The translations under genes and the position numbers were made by a program. DNA of 64,000 nt, taken from the NCBI RefSeq assembly GCF_009372235.1, contig NZ_ML762920.1, forward strand, positions 403,298-467,297. Reading direction: 5' to 3'. Positions 18,288-28,166 of the stretch are shown piece by piece; within the stretch, counting starts at the first letter, position 1; each line of letters starts with the position of its first letter. Under the pieces are notes generated by a model. It was not told the DNA's origin. It did not search any database and saw only the letters and a list, made by a program, of their open reading frames with translations. The stretch comes from Dickeya oryzae. Its GTDB lineage: Bacteria > Pseudomonadota > Gammaproteobacteria > Enterobacterales > Enterobacteriaceae.

Positions 18288-19304
18288 TTAACGCACGTTT
18301 TCCGATAGCCAGACAGTTAGTGCATGTATTTCATCGTGTTGTTGCGGATAATCTCCAGCCAATTGTTCACCAACCGCCAGCAGTGCTTCGGGACGGTAAA
18401 ATACCCCGTTCAATCGGTCGGCCAATGCCTCCAACGGGGTAGGATTCAGGCTATCGGTAAACAGCTGGCACCGCGTGATGACACCTCGCTCCACATCAAA
18501 ATGCAGTTCTACGCCACCCCAGTCAAAACGGGTATCCAGCGTATGGCTAAACTCCGGAGCCTGACCAAAATTCCATTCCCAACTGCTTTGATGGGCGAAC
18601 CGCTCAGCAAACCCGGGGAGATCAGGGAACGCATCCGGCGAGATAATCTCCGGCTGACACTGCGCCTGATAATGGTCGAAAAATGCCTGTATCACGGCGT
18701 TACACACCGTTTCATGGCGAATATCCGGCAATAACTCCACCAGATTCGCCACGCGTGAACGTACGGAGGCAATACCTTTCGCCTGCAATTTCTTTTTATC
18801 CGGGTTGAGGTAATCCGCCAGACGCGACAGGTTAGCGTCAAGCAGCAAGGTTCCATGATGGAATCCCCGGTCAATACTTTCCCGATAGGCCGAACCAGAA
18901 ATTTTCCTGACGCCATCCGCCGTCTCAATCACGAGATCATTACGGCCCGACGCCTGTGCCGACACGCCCAGCACAGACAGCGCGCGCAAGATTATCCCTG
19001 TGGAGACACTTTTGTCGTAACCGGGTTTACCCGCCATGAAGGTGAAACAGGTATTGCCCAGGTCATGAAACACCGCGCCGCCGCCGCTACTGCGTCGGGC
19101 AAGTTTGATGCCATCTTGCTCCATCCGCCGGGTGTTACACTCTTTCCACGGATTCTGAGCCCGGCCAATCACCACCGTTTCGGCATTTCGCCACAAAAAC
19201 AGCACTCGCTGCGTCGGCGGCATCTGACGAAAGATGCACTCTTCCACGGCCAGATTGAACCAAGGGTCGACAGAGTCGGAAATCAACAAACGCAGTGCGG
19301 GCAT
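18288..19304 (-). CDS. lplA: Lipoate--protein ligase A
   Basis: This 338-residue enzyme activates free lipoate with ATP and transfers it to lysines of lipoyl domains (PDH, OGDH and glycine cleavage H protein). Lipoate-binding [15 protein letters not shown] is at about residues 69-83, the catalytic lysine is in [10 protein letters not shown] at about 133, and HHGTLLLD follows; the C-terminal accessory domain is present. Length equals E. coli LplA. It lies between rflP and nlpC on the same strand, a placement that differs from E. coli, where lplA is elsewhere. Confidence 0.95.
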   Translation of the reverse strand: MPALRLLISDSVDPWFNLAVEECIFRQMPPTQRVLFLWRNAETVVIGRAQNPWKECNTRRMEQDGIKLARRSSGGGAVFHDLGNTCFTFMAGKPGYDKSVSTGIILRALSVLGVSAQASGRNDLVIETADGVRKISGSAYRESIDRGFHHGTLLLDANLSRLADYLNPDKKKLQAKGIASVRSRVANLVELLPDIRHETVCNAVIQAFFDHYQAQCQPEIISPDAFPDLPGFAERFAHQSSWEWNFGQAPEFSHTLDTRFDWGGVELHFDVERGVITRCQLFTDSLNPTPLEALADRLNGVFYRPEALLAVGEQLAGDYPQQHDEIHALTVWLSENVR

Positions 19305-19348
19305 GACGAGGCTCCGAAAACAGCGGCCACCGTCAGGCGGCCGTAATA

Positions 19349-19813
19349 TCAGATGCGGCGGGCCTGCCAGTAGGCCCGTTTCCAGTAAACGTTGTTCAGC
19401 GATGAACGCATCACACCGTGACTGGTAGAAGCATGAATAAACTGGTCATGACTGTCGTAGATGCCGACATGCAGCCCGTTTTCGCCGCTGCCGGTACGGA
19501 AAAAGACCAGATCACCGGGCAATAAGTCACTGCGGTCAACGCGGGTGCCGATTTCAGTTTGCTCCTCGGTAGAGCGCGGCAACGTGAGACCGAATCGGTC
19601 ACGGAATGTCAGATAAACAAAACCGGAACAATCAATACCATTGTGATCAAGCCCGCCATAGCGATACGGCGTACCACGCCACTGCGCCAGTTGGGCGTGC
19701 AGTTGCGAGCGCACCTCGCTGGTATCACCCAAGCGGGTACTCTGCGGAACATGACTGCTACACCCGGCCAGAAACAATGCCATCACTGCTAGCCAGACTC
19801 TCCAGAACCTCAT
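19349..19813 (-). CDS. nlpC: NlpC/P60 family lipoprotein NlpC
   Basis: This 154-residue lipoprotein has a signal peptide ending in the lipobox LAGC (Cys about residue 17) and a C-terminal NlpC/P60 peptidase domain. The catalytic cysteine is in [14 protein letters not shown], the histidine in NGLHVGIYD, and the third residue in HASTSHGV. Family members cut peptidoglycan stem peptides. The reading frame extends to 19849, but the MRFWRVW start gives the same length as E. coli NlpC and a normal signal peptide. It precedes btuD on the same strand, as in E. coli. Confidence 0.93.
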   Translation of the reverse strand: MRFWRVWLAVMALFLAGCSSHVPQSTRLGDTSEVRSQLHAQLAQWRGTPYRYGGLDHNGIDCSGFVYLTFRDRFGLTLPRSTEEQTEIGTRVDRSDLLPGDLVFFRTGSGENGLHVGIYDSHDQFIHASTSHGVMRSSLNNVYWKRAYWQARRI

Positions 19814-19966
19814 GCCGTTATGCTCACTGTTACCGGGGATGCCCCACAAAAACCGAATTACGACATATTATCATTCACGCGTTGGCGTTAATCGTTCGAG
19901 AACAGAGAATTTTTCTGCCTTAACGGTACGTTACAGCGATTATCTCGCCGTCTATCCCACCGTTTG

Positions 19967-20737
19967 TCACTCCTGTTGCGCCAGCATCCAGTGGCGCCCT
20001 TCCAGTACGTAATCGGTAAAAGCGACGCCAAAAACCGACGATAGCGTTTCTGGCTGCATCACCTCGACAGCGGTACCCTGAGCGGCCACTTCGCCACCGG
20101 ACAACAGCCAGACGCGATCGGCATGGTGCAAGGTGTGGTTCAGATCATGGCCTGACGCCACCACGGTGATACCGGCACGGCATAACTCAGCCAGCAACGC
20201 ATCCAACGCGACGCGCTGGGCGATATCCAGGCTGGCGACGGGCTCATCGAGCAACAATAGCCGGGCGGAGGGGTTCAATGTCGGCCAGACCTGCAACAAC
20301 ACCGCTGCCAGCCTGACCCGTTGCCATTCACCGCCAGACAAGCGGGTCAGCGGACGGCGCAGTTTATCGGCTAACGACAACCGCTCAGCCAGCCGCTGCA
20401 CCACCCTATCCACCTCATCCGCCTTGCTTAACGCTGGCTGGTGCAGTTGCAGGTACTGGAATACCGGCATTAACGTCGGCGCGCTGTGGTTCTGGGGCAA
20501 ATAAGCCCGCACTCTCGCCAGCGCGCGCGCCGACCACACCGCCATTGCCTGTCCCAACAACTGCGTTTCGCCTTCTCCCGGCTGTAGCCCCGCCATCAGT
20601 GCCAGCAACGTACTCTTACCGGCCCCATTGGGACCAATAATATGCACCAGCTCACCGCTATGGCAGCCTAGCGTCACCGAGGACAACCGCCCGGTGACAC
20701 TGACGTGATTAAGGCTCAGCAGGGGTTGATGCGTCAC
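19967..20737 (-). CDS. btuD: Vitamin B12 ABC transporter ATP-binding protein BtuD
   Basis: This 256-residue ATPase drives cobalamin import through the BtuCD inner-membrane importer, with substrate delivered by BtuF. Walker A is GPNGAGKST (about 35-43), the Q-loop YLPQNHS, the signature LSGGEWQR, Walker B LLLLDEP and the H-loop SGHDLNH. The ALARVRAYLPQ block is typical of BtuD and of the FecE/FhuC-type family. It lies 2 bases downstream of btuE on the same strand, in the btuC-btuE-btuD order, so it is probably co-transcribed. Confidence 0.93.
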   Translation of the reverse strand: MTHQPLLSLNHVSVTGRLSSVTLGCHSGELVHIIGPNGAGKSTLLALMAGLQPGEGETQLLGQAMAVWSARALARVRAYLPQNHSAPTLMPVFQYLQLHQPALSKADEVDRVVQRLAERLSLADKLRRPLTRLSGGEWQRVRLAAVLLQVWPTLNPSARLLLLDEPVASLDIAQRVALDALLAELCRAGITVVASGHDLNHTLHHADRVWLLSGGEVAAQGTAVEVMQPETLSSVFGVAFTDYVLEGRHWMLAQQE

Positions 20738-20739
20738 GA

Positions 20740-21291
20740 TTACTGCGCCAGCGCCTGCTCAACAGCTTTGATGATCGCACTGTCGTCCGGCGTCATGTCT
20801 GGTGAAAAACGTGCCACGACATCGCCACGGCGGTTAATCAGGAATTTTTCAAAATTCCACAAAATATCACCTGGGTGTACAGGAGCCTGACCGCGGCTGA
20901 CACGACGCTCGTAGAACTCACTGCCCTGAGGTCGCAGCGCCTCTGGCTGAGCCTGAATCAATGCCTGATACAAGGGGTGACGACCACGGCCATTGACTTC
21001 TATCTTGCCAAACATCGGGAACTCAACGCCAAAAGTCCCACGACAAAAGGCCTGTATTTCTTCGTTGCTGCCCGGCTCCTGCCCGGCGAATTCATTGGAA
21101 GGAAAACCCAGCACGGCGAACCCGCGATCACGATAGGTTTCATACAGATTCTCCAGTGCTTCATATTGCCGGGTCAGCCCACACGCTGAGGCCACATTCA
21201 CAACCAGCAGCACGTTATTACGCCAGTTTTCCAGTGATGTCTGGCGGCCGTCGATGGTTTGCAGGGGAATTGCGTAGATGTCATTGCTCAT
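20740..21291 (-). CDS. btuE: Glutathione/thioredoxin peroxidase BtuE
   Basis: This 183-residue glutathione-peroxidase-family enzyme reduces hydroperoxides, probably using thioredoxin. The peroxidatic cysteine lies in VNVASACGLTRQYEAL (about residue 37), the conserved Gln in LGFPSNEFAGQEPG, and Trp/Asn in ILWNFEKFLI. Despite its position between btuC and btuD it is not needed for B12 transport. The start ATG gives a protein aligned end-to-end with E. coli BtuE. The 154-base gap to btuC is filled by short tandem repeats. Confidence 0.94.
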   Translation of the reverse strand: MSNDIYAIPLQTIDGRQTSLENWRNNVLLVVNVASACGLTRQYEALENLYETYRDRGFAVLGFPSNEFAGQEPGSNEEIQAFCRGTFGVEFPMFGKIEVNGRGRHPLYQALIQAQPEALRPQGSEFYERRVSRGQAPVHPGDILWNFEKFLINRRGDVVARFSPDMTPDDSAIIKAVEQALAQ

Positions 21292-21303
21292 TGTCTATTC
21301 CTG

Positions 21304-21412
21304 TTGTTGTCTAACCAACCGATTGTTGTCTACCCAACGGATGTCATCGCATCGGTGGGTGTTAGTAAACCGCCTGGTGTGAGTAAACCGCGTGGTGTTA
21401 ATAAACCGGTGC
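21304..21412. repeat. Two short tandem arrays between btuE and btuC
   Basis: First array: TTGTTGTCTAACCAACCGA and TTGTTGTCTACCCAACGGA, 19 bases each (21304-21341). Second array: GTGTTAGTAAACCGCCTG, GTGTGAGTAAACCGCGTG and GTGTTAATAAACCGGTGC, 18 bases each (21359-21412). Both lie wholly outside coding sequence. Confidence 0.85.
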
Positions 21413-21445
21413 TCTGTCGGGGGTCATGGTGAATAACAGGCGAAA

Positions 21446-22447
21446 TCACACCTGATGGCGCAACAACAGCCAGATGAACCAGGGAGCCCCGAGTGTGGCG
21501 GTCACCACGCCAACCGGCAGCTCTGCCGTCGCCAGTAACGTCCGCGCCAGCGTATCCGCCAGCATCAACACGACGGCACCCGCCAAACCACACCCGGTTA
21601 ATAGATAGCGCTGATCCGTCAGCCCACACAAGCGCAAAATATGCGGGATAACCAACCCGACAAACCCGATTACGCCAGCCAGCGCCACACTGATGCCGAC
21701 CAATGCCCCCATCGCCAGCACCAGCAGATGACGCCAGTACAATACCGCGACCCCCAACTGCCGGGCCGCCTGCTCACCCAGCGCCAGATGGTTGAGTACC
21801 TCGCCACAACGCGCCAGCCAGACTAACAGCGGCAACATCAGTAGCATTAACCCACTGTAACGCCAGTCCACACCGCTAAAACCGCCCATCATCCAGTACA
21901 TCAACTGGCGCAGATCGAGACTGGTGCTGAAATAGACGGCCCAGGTCATCAATGCACTGCAAATAATGCCCAGTGCAACGCCAATAAGGAGTAAACGCGC
22001 ATTGGAAACGCCCGCGTGGGAAAAACGCAACAGCAGCAATGTCACCAGTAATGCGCCGATGATGGCACACAGGCTGAGGCTCCAGACTGGCAATACGCCA
22101 TGACCAAGCAACACCGCGATAACCAGCGCCACACCCGCCCCGTTGGAAACCCCCAGCAGTCCGGGTTCGGCTAACGGATTATCAAACACCGCCTGCATAA
22201 CCGCACCGCTCATTGCCAGCCCCGCCCCCACCAGCATCACTGCCAGCGTGCGCGGCAAGCGCAGTTGCCAGATAAAAAGCGAGGATTCCGGGTCCAGCCA
22301 GTGTGTCGGCGCAATCCAGCGCTCACCGGCACACAGACTCACCGCCACCCCAACAGCCAGTAAGAGCCACAACCCCAGCAAACGCTGGCGATCACGCCGC
22401 CGCTGCTGATGTTTCAGTTGGGTATAACCTGCCGGGGTTGACTGCAT
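21446..22447 (-). CDS. btuC: Vitamin B12 ABC transporter permease BtuC
   Basis: This 333-residue FecCD-family permease has about ten membrane segments and forms the BtuC2D2 importer. Key blocks are ERWIAPTHW...[40 protein letters not shown], the coupling-helix region [21 protein letters not shown], and the [15 protein letters not shown] terminus. The frame stays open upstream to 22573, but the ATG at 22447 gives a length and N terminus like E. coli BtuC (326 residues). The ribosome binding site is weak (ACAGG). It is the first gene of the btuC-E-D set. No cobalamin riboswitch was recognised upstream. Confidence 0.92.
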   Translation of the reverse strand: MQSTPAGYTQLKHQQRRRDRQRLLGLWLLLAVGVAVSLCAGERWIAPTHWLDPESSLFIWQLRLPRTLAVMLVGAGLAMSGAVMQAVFDNPLAEPGLLGVSNGAGVALVIAVLLGHGVLPVWSLSLCAIIGALLVTLLLLRFSHAGVSNARLLLIGVALGIICSALMTWAVYFSTSLDLRQLMYWMMGGFSGVDWRYSGLMLLMLPLLVWLARCGEVLNHLALGEQAARQLGVAVLYWRHLLVLAMGALVGISVALAGVIGFVGLVIPHILRLCGLTDQRYLLTGCGLAGAVVLMLADTLARTLLATAELPVGVVTATLGAPWFIWLLLRHQV

Positions 22448-22702
22448 GAGATAGCCTGTCACGAAGAAATCGGATAATGGCACCATAATGCGCATATCCA
22501 CAGTGATATCAAGCTGATGCCGGGAAATTTCGCCAAAGAATGGAAAGCGGCCCGCAAAGCCCGCTGCCTGCAACCCGGACAGCCTCCCTCTGCGGTATGG
22601 TATGAAATGTGATTATCTCATCTAATTTGATTATTTTTCGTTCTAAGAAATCTCAACTACCTTAATAGAGTGACTTTCACCACCCTGCTACGGAGTAACG
22701 TT

Positions 22703-22942
22703 ATGCTGGCATCCTTTCTGCGCATACTGCATCGCGCCCGACGCCAAAACCAGAGTCGGGATAGCGGGCCATCCGACACCTGCGTCGAGTGCGAATACAG
22801 CTTCTATAACCATGAGGCTAACCTGCCGTTCGACCAGCTTGAGGAGTGCCTGCGCGCCCGGCGTGACGCGCTGATGCAGGAGCATCCGCCACAGGCCGAA
22901 CCCGCGCCGCTCAGTACACGCCCGCGCTGGGCGGCACGGTAA
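22703..22942 (+). CDS. Small hypothetical protein, unrecognised
   Basis: This 79-residue frame starts at an ATG preceded by CGGAGTAACGTT, a good ribosome binding site. The protein starts MLASFLRILHRARRQ, contains a Cys-x-x-Cys (TCVEC), a central EYSFYNHEANLPFDQLEEC block that looks folded, and a basic proline-rich tail. It has no signal peptide or membrane segment. It stands alone between btuC (divergent) and cobB (convergent, 18 bases away). I do not recognise a family. Start choice and the ribosome binding site argue that it is real. Confidence 0.6.
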   Translation: MLASFLRILHRARRQNQSRDSGPSDTCVECEYSFYNHEANLPFDQLEECLRARRDALMQEHPPQAEPAPLSTRPRWAAR

Positions 22943-22960
22943 GCGGACTCAGGTTGAGAT

Positions 22961-23791
22961 TCAGCTTACAGATAACCCGTGGCGCGCAAGCCAGCTCTGG
23001 ACATACTCCACGACGACCTTGCTGGCGGGGCCATAAATGTGTTCATCGAACTGGCTTTGGATCTGGCTCGGTTCCAGATTCAGTTCCACGGTATGGGCAC
23101 CGTGCACCCGCGCTTCGTGTACAAACCCCGCCGCCGGATACACATGGCCTGATGTCCCAATGGCAATGAACACATTCGCTTGTGACAACGCGTGGTAGAT
23201 GTGGTCCATACCCAACGGCATTTCACCGAACCACACCACATGCGGACGCAGCGGTGCCGGGAACTGGCAGCAATGGCAACGCTCATCGACAGAGAGATCG
23301 TCTGTCCACTCAAAGACTTGCCCACTGTGGCTGCAACGCACTTTCAGCAATTCACCGTGCATGTGGATGATTCGCTTATTGCCAGCGCGCTCATGCAGGT
23401 TGTCAATATTTTGTGTGACCAGCAGAAAATGGTCGCCCAGCGCGGCTTCCAGCTCCGCCAACGCCAGATGCGCAGCATTCGGTGCAATCTCCGGCTGCTG
23501 TAGCTGCCGACGACGCATATTGTAGAAATTCTGCACCGTTTGCGGATCGCGATGATACCCTTCCGGGGTAGCGACATCCTCCACCCGATGTTCTTCCCAC
23601 AACCCATCCGACGCACGGAACGTGCGAATACCGGACTCAGCAGAAATCCCTGCTCCGGTAAGTACAACAACACGTGGTTTATTCACGTTTTTGACCACCA
23701 GATAATCAAGATGAAAAATGCGGGCACACAAACGCTGATGACGCAGACGTTTTCGTTGCCGAAAACGGTGTAATCGTTGACGCGAGTGCAT
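22961..23791 (-). CDS. cobB: NAD-dependent protein deacylase CobB (sirtuin)
   Basis: This 276-residue class III sirtuin removes acetyl and other acyl groups from lysines, for example on acetyl-CoA synthetase, producing O-acyl-ADP-ribose and nicotinamide. The N-terminal basic extension ([17 protein letters not shown]) is as in the long E. coli form. [25 protein letters not shown], the catalytic HGELL, zinc cysteines (one in VRCSHSG, others in DERCHCC) and [13 protein letters not shown] are all visible. It is downstream of nagK on the same strand with a 99-base gap, the E. coli nagK-cobB order. Confidence 0.95.
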   Translation of the reverse strand: MHSRQRLHRFRQRKRLRHQRLCARIFHLDYLVVKNVNKPRVVVLTGAGISAESGIRTFRASDGLWEEHRVEDVATPEGYHRDPQTVQNFYNMRRRQLQQPEIAPNAAHLALAELEAALGDHFLLVTQNIDNLHERAGNKRIIHMHGELLKVRCSHSGQVFEWTDDLSVDERCHCCQFPAPLRPHVVWFGEMPLGMDHIYHALSQANVFIAIGTSGHVYPAAGFVHEARVHGAHTVELNLEPSQIQSQFDEHIYGPASKVVVEYVQSWLARHGLSVS

Positions 23792-23890
23792 GTCTGCTCC
23801 TTAGCCTGTCTTACGCGTACCGCTGCCGATTTACAGCGGTTTCGCTTTATGTCCGCTCAGAGAGCGGGGTTATCCATCGCCGCATACACA

Positions 23891-24817
23891 TCAGGACGGC
23901 AGCGACGGACTCATCAAGTGTAGCAATGCCGCGCCGCGCACGCCGCCTGCATCGCCATGTCGTGCTTTCTCAATACGCGGGACGCGAGCCACCGGTAACA
24001 CACTGTCTGGCAATCGCTGCGGCAACTGACGGTAAATTTCATCGAAATTCGACAACCCACCGCCAAACACGACCAGATGCGGGTCAATCAACGTTAGCAG
24101 ATTTCCCAAACACACCGCCAGCAACGCCAGATAGCGATCGACATGCGCTCGCGCCTGCGGATCGCCGGCGTAGAAGGCGTGGATAATCTCCGGTGCCGAT
24201 AACGTGCGATGGTAAAAATGCGCGTACAACCATTCAAATCCACGCCCGGAAAGGTAATTTTCCACACAACCGGCACGCCCGCAGCCACAGGCCACCCGAG
24301 GAATAGACGCGCCAAGAATATCCAGCGCATCGACCGGCAGACGAAAATGCCCCAGTTCCCCGGCGACACCGTTTTTCCCGTCAACGACCCGGCCATTCAC
24401 CACCAGACCACCGCCCATGCCGGTGCCGAGAATAATCCCCAGCACCACCGGGTAAGCACGAAATTCGTTGTCCCAGGCCTCTGAGAGTGCAAAGCAATTG
24501 GCATCGTTACTGAGCCGAACGTCACGTTGCAATCGCCGACTGAGGTCGGCCCGCAGCGGTCGCCCCATCGCGGCAGGCAGGTTGGCGGCGAACAAGGTGC
24601 CATCATCCGCGTTTTCCATGCCCGGCACACCGACGCCTACGGTTCCCTGACACCCGCTCAGCGCATCGGCCTCACGTGTTAACGCCATCAGGTCATTTAA
24701 CAAATGCTCATAATCATCACGGGGGGTCGGAATACGTTTTTGCCAGATACGCTGTAGCCCGGCGTCAAATACCGCCAGCTCTATCTTGGTGCCTCCGATG
24801 TCAAAGCCGTAGTACAT
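23891..24817 (-). CDS. nagK: N-acetylglucosamine kinase
   Basis: This 308-residue ROK-family kinase phosphorylates GlcNAc released in peptidoglycan recycling. The ATP-binding DIGGTKIEL is at the N terminus, the catalytic Asp in [14 protein letters not shown], the [12 protein letters not shown] loop follows, and the ROK zinc motif is [15 protein letters not shown]. The start MYYGFDIGG at 24817 follows a GGGAG and matches E. coli NagK; a frame open to 24841 is less likely. It works with NagZ (44.3 kb) in the same recycling route. Confidence 0.94.
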   Translation of the reverse strand: MYYGFDIGGTKIELAVFDAGLQRIWQKRIPTPRDDYEHLLNDLMALTREADALSGCQGTVGVGVPGMENADDGTLFAANLPAAMGRPLRADLSRRLQRDVRLSNDANCFALSEAWDNEFRAYPVVLGIILGTGMGGGLVVNGRVVDGKNGVAGELGHFRLPVDALDILGASIPRVACGCGRAGCVENYLSGRGFEWLYAHFYHRTLSAPEIIHAFYAGDPQARAHVDRYLALLAVCLGNLLTLIDPHLVVFGGGLSNFDEIYRQLPQRLPDSVLPVARVPRIEKARHGDAGGVRGAALLHLMSPSLPS

Positions 24818-24845
24818 GGATGCTCCCTTCACGTCGCACATCGGA

Positions 24846-24880
24846 CAAAAAACAACGCCATTACCGAAGGCAATGGCGTT
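24846..24880 (-). terminator. Rho-independent terminator of lolCDE
   Basis: On the minus strand AACGCCATTG...AATGGCGTT forms a 9-bp stem with an inner CC-TTC-GG extension, followed by a GTTTTTTG tract. It lies between lolE and nagK, both minus strand. Confidence 0.88.
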
Positions 24881-24885
24881 TCAGA

Positions 24886-26133
24886 TTACTGACCGCTCAA
24901 TATCCGCGCCGGATCGATACGGCTGGCGCGCCGGGCCGGATACCAGCTGGCTATCAGACTCAACACCAGCGAGGTACCCAATACGATAACCACGTCCAGC
25001 ATGTGCAGCTCGGACGGCAGGAAATCGATGAAATAGATATCACCGGACAAGAAATGATGACCGGTAAGCGTTTCAAGCCCACGGATAATCGGCGTCAGTT
25101 GCAGCGTGACCACAATCCCGACCACGGTACCGACGATGCTGCCGAGCAACCCGGCCAATAGCCCGTACCAGACAAAAATCGCGCGGATAAGACCATCGCC
25201 CGCGCCCAGCGTGCGCAATACCGCGATATCGCTGCTTTTGTCCTTCACCGCCATCACCAGCGTGGAAACGATGTTGAAACAGGCCACCCCAATCACTAAT
25301 ACCATCGCCAGATACATAATGGTACGGATCATTTGAATATCGCGGTACATGTACCCGTAAGTGCCGATCCAACTGCGGATATACACAAAGAGATTGGTGG
25401 CCTCTCCGGCGTCATGCACCACCTTCTGTGCGGCGAATACATCCTGCACTTTGATGGCGATGCCGGTCACGCCATCGCCCAGCTCCAGATACTGCTGGGC
25501 ATCCGCCAGCGGCACCAATGCCAGACTATGATCCAACTGACCGCTCAACTGCAGGATACCGGCAACCTGAAGGCGAATGCGCTTGGGTTGCAACAGCTTC
25601 ATCTGCGGGTCGCTATTGGGGATCATGACCGTGACCCAATCGCCACTTTTCACACCCAGCGTATCCGCCACGCCTTTACCGATAATCACCTGTTGCGCCC
25701 CGGCATGAAAACGCGACCAGGCGTTATCCTGCACGAAGGTGGGTAACGCACTGAGCTTCAGTTCCTGTTGCGGGTCCACGCCTTTGAACTGAATCGCCTT
25801 TAGGCTGGCACCGTTTTCCAACAGGCCGGTAAAACTGACGTAAGGTGCGGCAGCGGCAACGCCGGGCACCTGTTCAATTTTCGGCAACAACGGTTGCCAG
25901 TGGCGAAACGGCTGCTCACCGGCTTCGATCTCGCCGTGCGGTACAACGGCCAGAATACGGTTGTTGAGTTCACGCTCGAAACCGTTCATGGCACTCAGCC
26001 CGACTATCAATACTGCGACACCCAGCGCGATGCCAAGGGTGGAAATCACCGAAATCAGCGATACCATACCGCTGCGACGACGCCCGCGGCTAAAACGCAA
26101 CCCAACCAGCAGCGAAAGCGGAGGAAAGGTCAT
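24886..26133 (-). CDS. lolE: Lipoprotein-releasing system permease LolE
   Basis: This 415-residue inner-membrane protein of the LolCDE complex receives outer-membrane lipoproteins and releases them to LolA. The N-terminal [45 protein letters not shown] is typical, with a large periplasmic MacB-like domain (about 50-265) and three C-terminal membrane segments in the FtsX fold. It overlaps the end of lolD by 4 bases (ATGA), showing translational coupling in the order lolC-lolD-lolE. Confidence 0.95.
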   Translation of the reverse strand: MTFPPLSLLVGLRFSRGRRRSGMVSLISVISTLGIALGVAVLIVGLSAMNGFERELNNRILAVVPHGEIEAGEQPFRHWQPLLPKIEQVPGVAAAAPYVSFTGLLENGASLKAIQFKGVDPQQELKLSALPTFVQDNAWSRFHAGAQQVIIGKGVADTLGVKSGDWVTVMIPNSDPQMKLLQPKRIRLQVAGILQLSGQLDHSLALVPLADAQQYLELGDGVTGIAIKVQDVFAAQKVVHDAGEATNLFVYIRSWIGTYGYMYRDIQMIRTIMYLAMVLVIGVACFNIVSTLVMAVKDKSSDIAVLRTLGAGDGLIRAIFVWYGLLAGLLGSIVGTVVGIVVTLQLTPIIRGLETLTGHHFLSGDIYFIDFLPSELHMLDVVIVLGTSLVLSLIASWYPARRASRIDPARILSGQ

Positions 26134-26837
26134 TGCGACGCCCCCATCAGGGTTAACTCCTGCTGCAACTGTCCATCACGCATTTCCAGTTGTCGGCCGA
26201 GACGGCGGGCCAGACTCAGGTCGTGGGTGACCACCAGAAACGCCGTCCCCTGACGTACGTTCAACTCACCCAGTAACTCAAAAATGGCATCGGTAGTACG
26301 CTGATCAAGGTTACCGGTCGGTTCGTCCGCCAGTACCAGTGACGGGTTATTCACCAGCGCGCGGGCAATCGCCACACGCTGGCGCTCACCACCGGACAAT
26401 TCAGAAGAGCGGTGCTGACTGCGCTGTGCCAGACCGACTGCCGCCAACATGGTTTGCGCGCGTTCTTTGGCCTCTTTGGGGGCCACCTTGCCGATAAGCA
26501 GCGGCATCGCCACATTTTCCAGCGCGGTGAAATCCGGCAGCAGATGATGAAACTGATAGATAAAACCCAGTTCGCGGTTACGCAGCGCGGCTTTCGCCGC
26601 CGCTGACAGTTGATTCAACGTGTTACCCTTGAACACCACCTCACCGGAGGTCGGCGCGTCCAGCCCGCCCAGCAAATGCAACAAGGTACTTTTACCGGAT
26701 CCGGAGCTACCGACAATCGCCATCATCTCGCCATTCTGCATCTCGAATGACACATCGCGCAGCACATCAGTCGACAGGTTGCCTTCCTGATAGCGTTTAC
26801 ACAGCTGACGGCACTGCAATAAAGGTGAATTACTCAT
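26130..26837 (-). CDS. lolD: Lipoprotein-releasing system ATP-binding protein LolD
   Basis: This 235-residue ABC ATPase powers LolCDE. Walker [10 protein letters not shown] is at about 43-51, the signature [15 protein letters not shown], Walker [13 protein letters not shown] and the H-loop [10 protein letters not shown]. The frame is open upstream to 26927 inside lolC, but the MSNSPLLQC start at 26837 matches E. coli and overlaps the lolC stop by 8 bases. It belongs to the MacB/LolD group of the family. Confidence 0.95.
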   Translation of the reverse strand: MSNSPLLQCRQLCKRYQEGNLSTDVLRDVSFEMQNGEMMAIVGSSGSGKSTLLHLLGGLDAPTSGEVVFKGNTLNQLSAAAKAALRNRELGFIYQFHHLLPDFTALENVAMPLLIGKVAPKEAKERAQTMLAAVGLAQRSQHRSSELSGGERQRVAIARALVNNPSLVLADEPTGNLDQRTTDAIFELLGELNVRQGTAFLVVTHDLSLARRLGRQLEMRDGQLQQELTLMGASQ

Positions 26838-28035
26838 AACGTAAAGCCTCTGCGGGATGGGTGGCGGCCGCGCGCCAGGAAGGATAAAGCGTGGAAAGCA
26901 ACGCCAGCAGCATAGCGACCAGCGCAATGGCGATCACCTGCAACGGCTGGATTTGTACCGGTAGCGAACCACCGTCAATCAACAGCCCCAGCATCGGTAT
27001 CAGCGTATTTAACTGGCTGGCCAGCACCATACCCAGTATCGCCCCGACCAGCGCGCCCACCACACCCGCGCCGCCGCCCTGAACCATAAAGACCGCCATG
27101 ATTTGCCGCCGGGTCAGCCCCTGCGTTTGCAAAATGGCGACCTCGCCCTGTTTCTCCATCACCAGCAAACCCAGTGAGGTAATGATATTGAACGCCGCGA
27201 CAGCCACGATCAGGCTCAACAACAGCCCCATCATGTTTTTCTCCATCCTGACCGCCTGGAACAACTCCCCTTTGCGCTCGCGCCAGTCTTTCCATACCGT
27301 TCCTGACGGCAATGTCTGCTGACTCAGCGTATCCACCGCCAGAGGTTGATCAAGCCACAACCGCCAGCCGGTGATGTTGCCAAGGGGATAGTGCATCAGA
27401 CGCGACGCATCCTGCTGGTTCACCAACAGTTGGTAGCCATCCACTTCGCTGTGGGCATAAAACGTGCCGACCACGGTAAACAAACGCTGACTGGGCACCC
27501 GCCCCATCGGCGTCAACTGACTGGCGCTGGTGACCATCAGGCGCAGTTGATCGCCGGGTTTAACGCCAAGCTGGTTGGCCAGTTGTTCACCGAGAATCGC
27601 CTGATATTGCCCTGGCTGCAATTGCTGTAATGACGCGCCATGCGTCAGGTAGTTCGCCAACGGCTCTTGTTCATCCGGGTTGACACCCAGCATCACCCCT
27701 ACCGCCACGCTGCGAGCGCTTTGCAGCACCACATCGCCGGTCGTCAGCGGAGCAATACGCCTGACGCCCGTCAGACCAGAGAGCGACGCAGCAGACAATG
27801 TCTGAGGATTCAGGGAGCCTTGCGGCGTCGTGACGAGTGCCTGAGGCATCAGCCCCAGAATGCTGTTTTCCAGTTCCCGCTCAAAGCCGTTCATCACCGA
27901 CAAGACGGTGACCAGCGCCATCACTCCGAGGGTAATGCCAATGGCGGACAACCAGGAAACAAACCGCCCAAAGCGGTCCGCGGCCCGCCCTCGCATATAG
28001 CGCAGGCCGATAAAAAGTGCGACAGGTTGATGCAT
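26830..28035 (-). CDS. lolC: Lipoprotein-releasing system permease LolC
   Basis: This 401-residue partner of LolE contains the loop that contacts LolA. The N-terminal [49 protein letters not shown] is followed by the periplasmic domain and by C-terminal segments around [23 protein letters not shown] and [18 protein letters not shown]. It is paralogous to LolE. It is the first gene of the operon and diverges from mfd with 131 bases between them. Confidence 0.95.
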   Translation of the reverse strand: MHQPVALFIGLRYMRGRAADRFGRFVSWLSAIGITLGVMALVTVLSVMNGFERELENSILGLMPQALVTTPQGSLNPQTLSAASLSGLTGVRRIAPLTTGDVVLQSARSVAVGVMLGVNPDEQEPLANYLTHGASLQQLQPGQYQAILGEQLANQLGVKPGDQLRLMVTSASQLTPMGRVPSQRLFTVVGTFYAHSEVDGYQLLVNQQDASRLMHYPLGNITGWRLWLDQPLAVDTLSQQTLPSGTVWKDWRERKGELFQAVRMEKNMMGLLLSLIVAVAAFNIITSLGLLVMEKQGEVAILQTQGLTRRQIMAVFMVQGGGAGVVGALVGAILGMVLASQLNTLIPMLGLLIDGGSLPVQIQPLQVIAIALVAMLLALLSTLYPSWRAAATHPAEALRYE

Positions 28036-28166
28036 GAAATCCGTCTGGATGAGGTTGCTAAAGCAAAGTGAACAAGGATAATAAAGGGTAGTACCGCTTT
28101 ATGGAACCCTAAGCCTCTCTCTTCCCGACTTTTTCTTAGTGGATATCGAGACCTGATAATCGGATG

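Noticed and set aside
21304-21412. CRISPR array
   Set aside because: Units are contiguous with no spacers and only two or three copies; no cas genes in the window.
22448-22702. Possible cobalamin riboswitch upstream of btuC
   Set aside because: I looked for a B12-box-like segment and the surrounding helices and did not find them; btuC is not riboswitch-controlled in E. coli either.
26838-26927. N-terminally extended LolD
   Set aside because: The extension is read inside lolC and is not part of the family; the internal ATG overlapping the lolC stop is the normal start.
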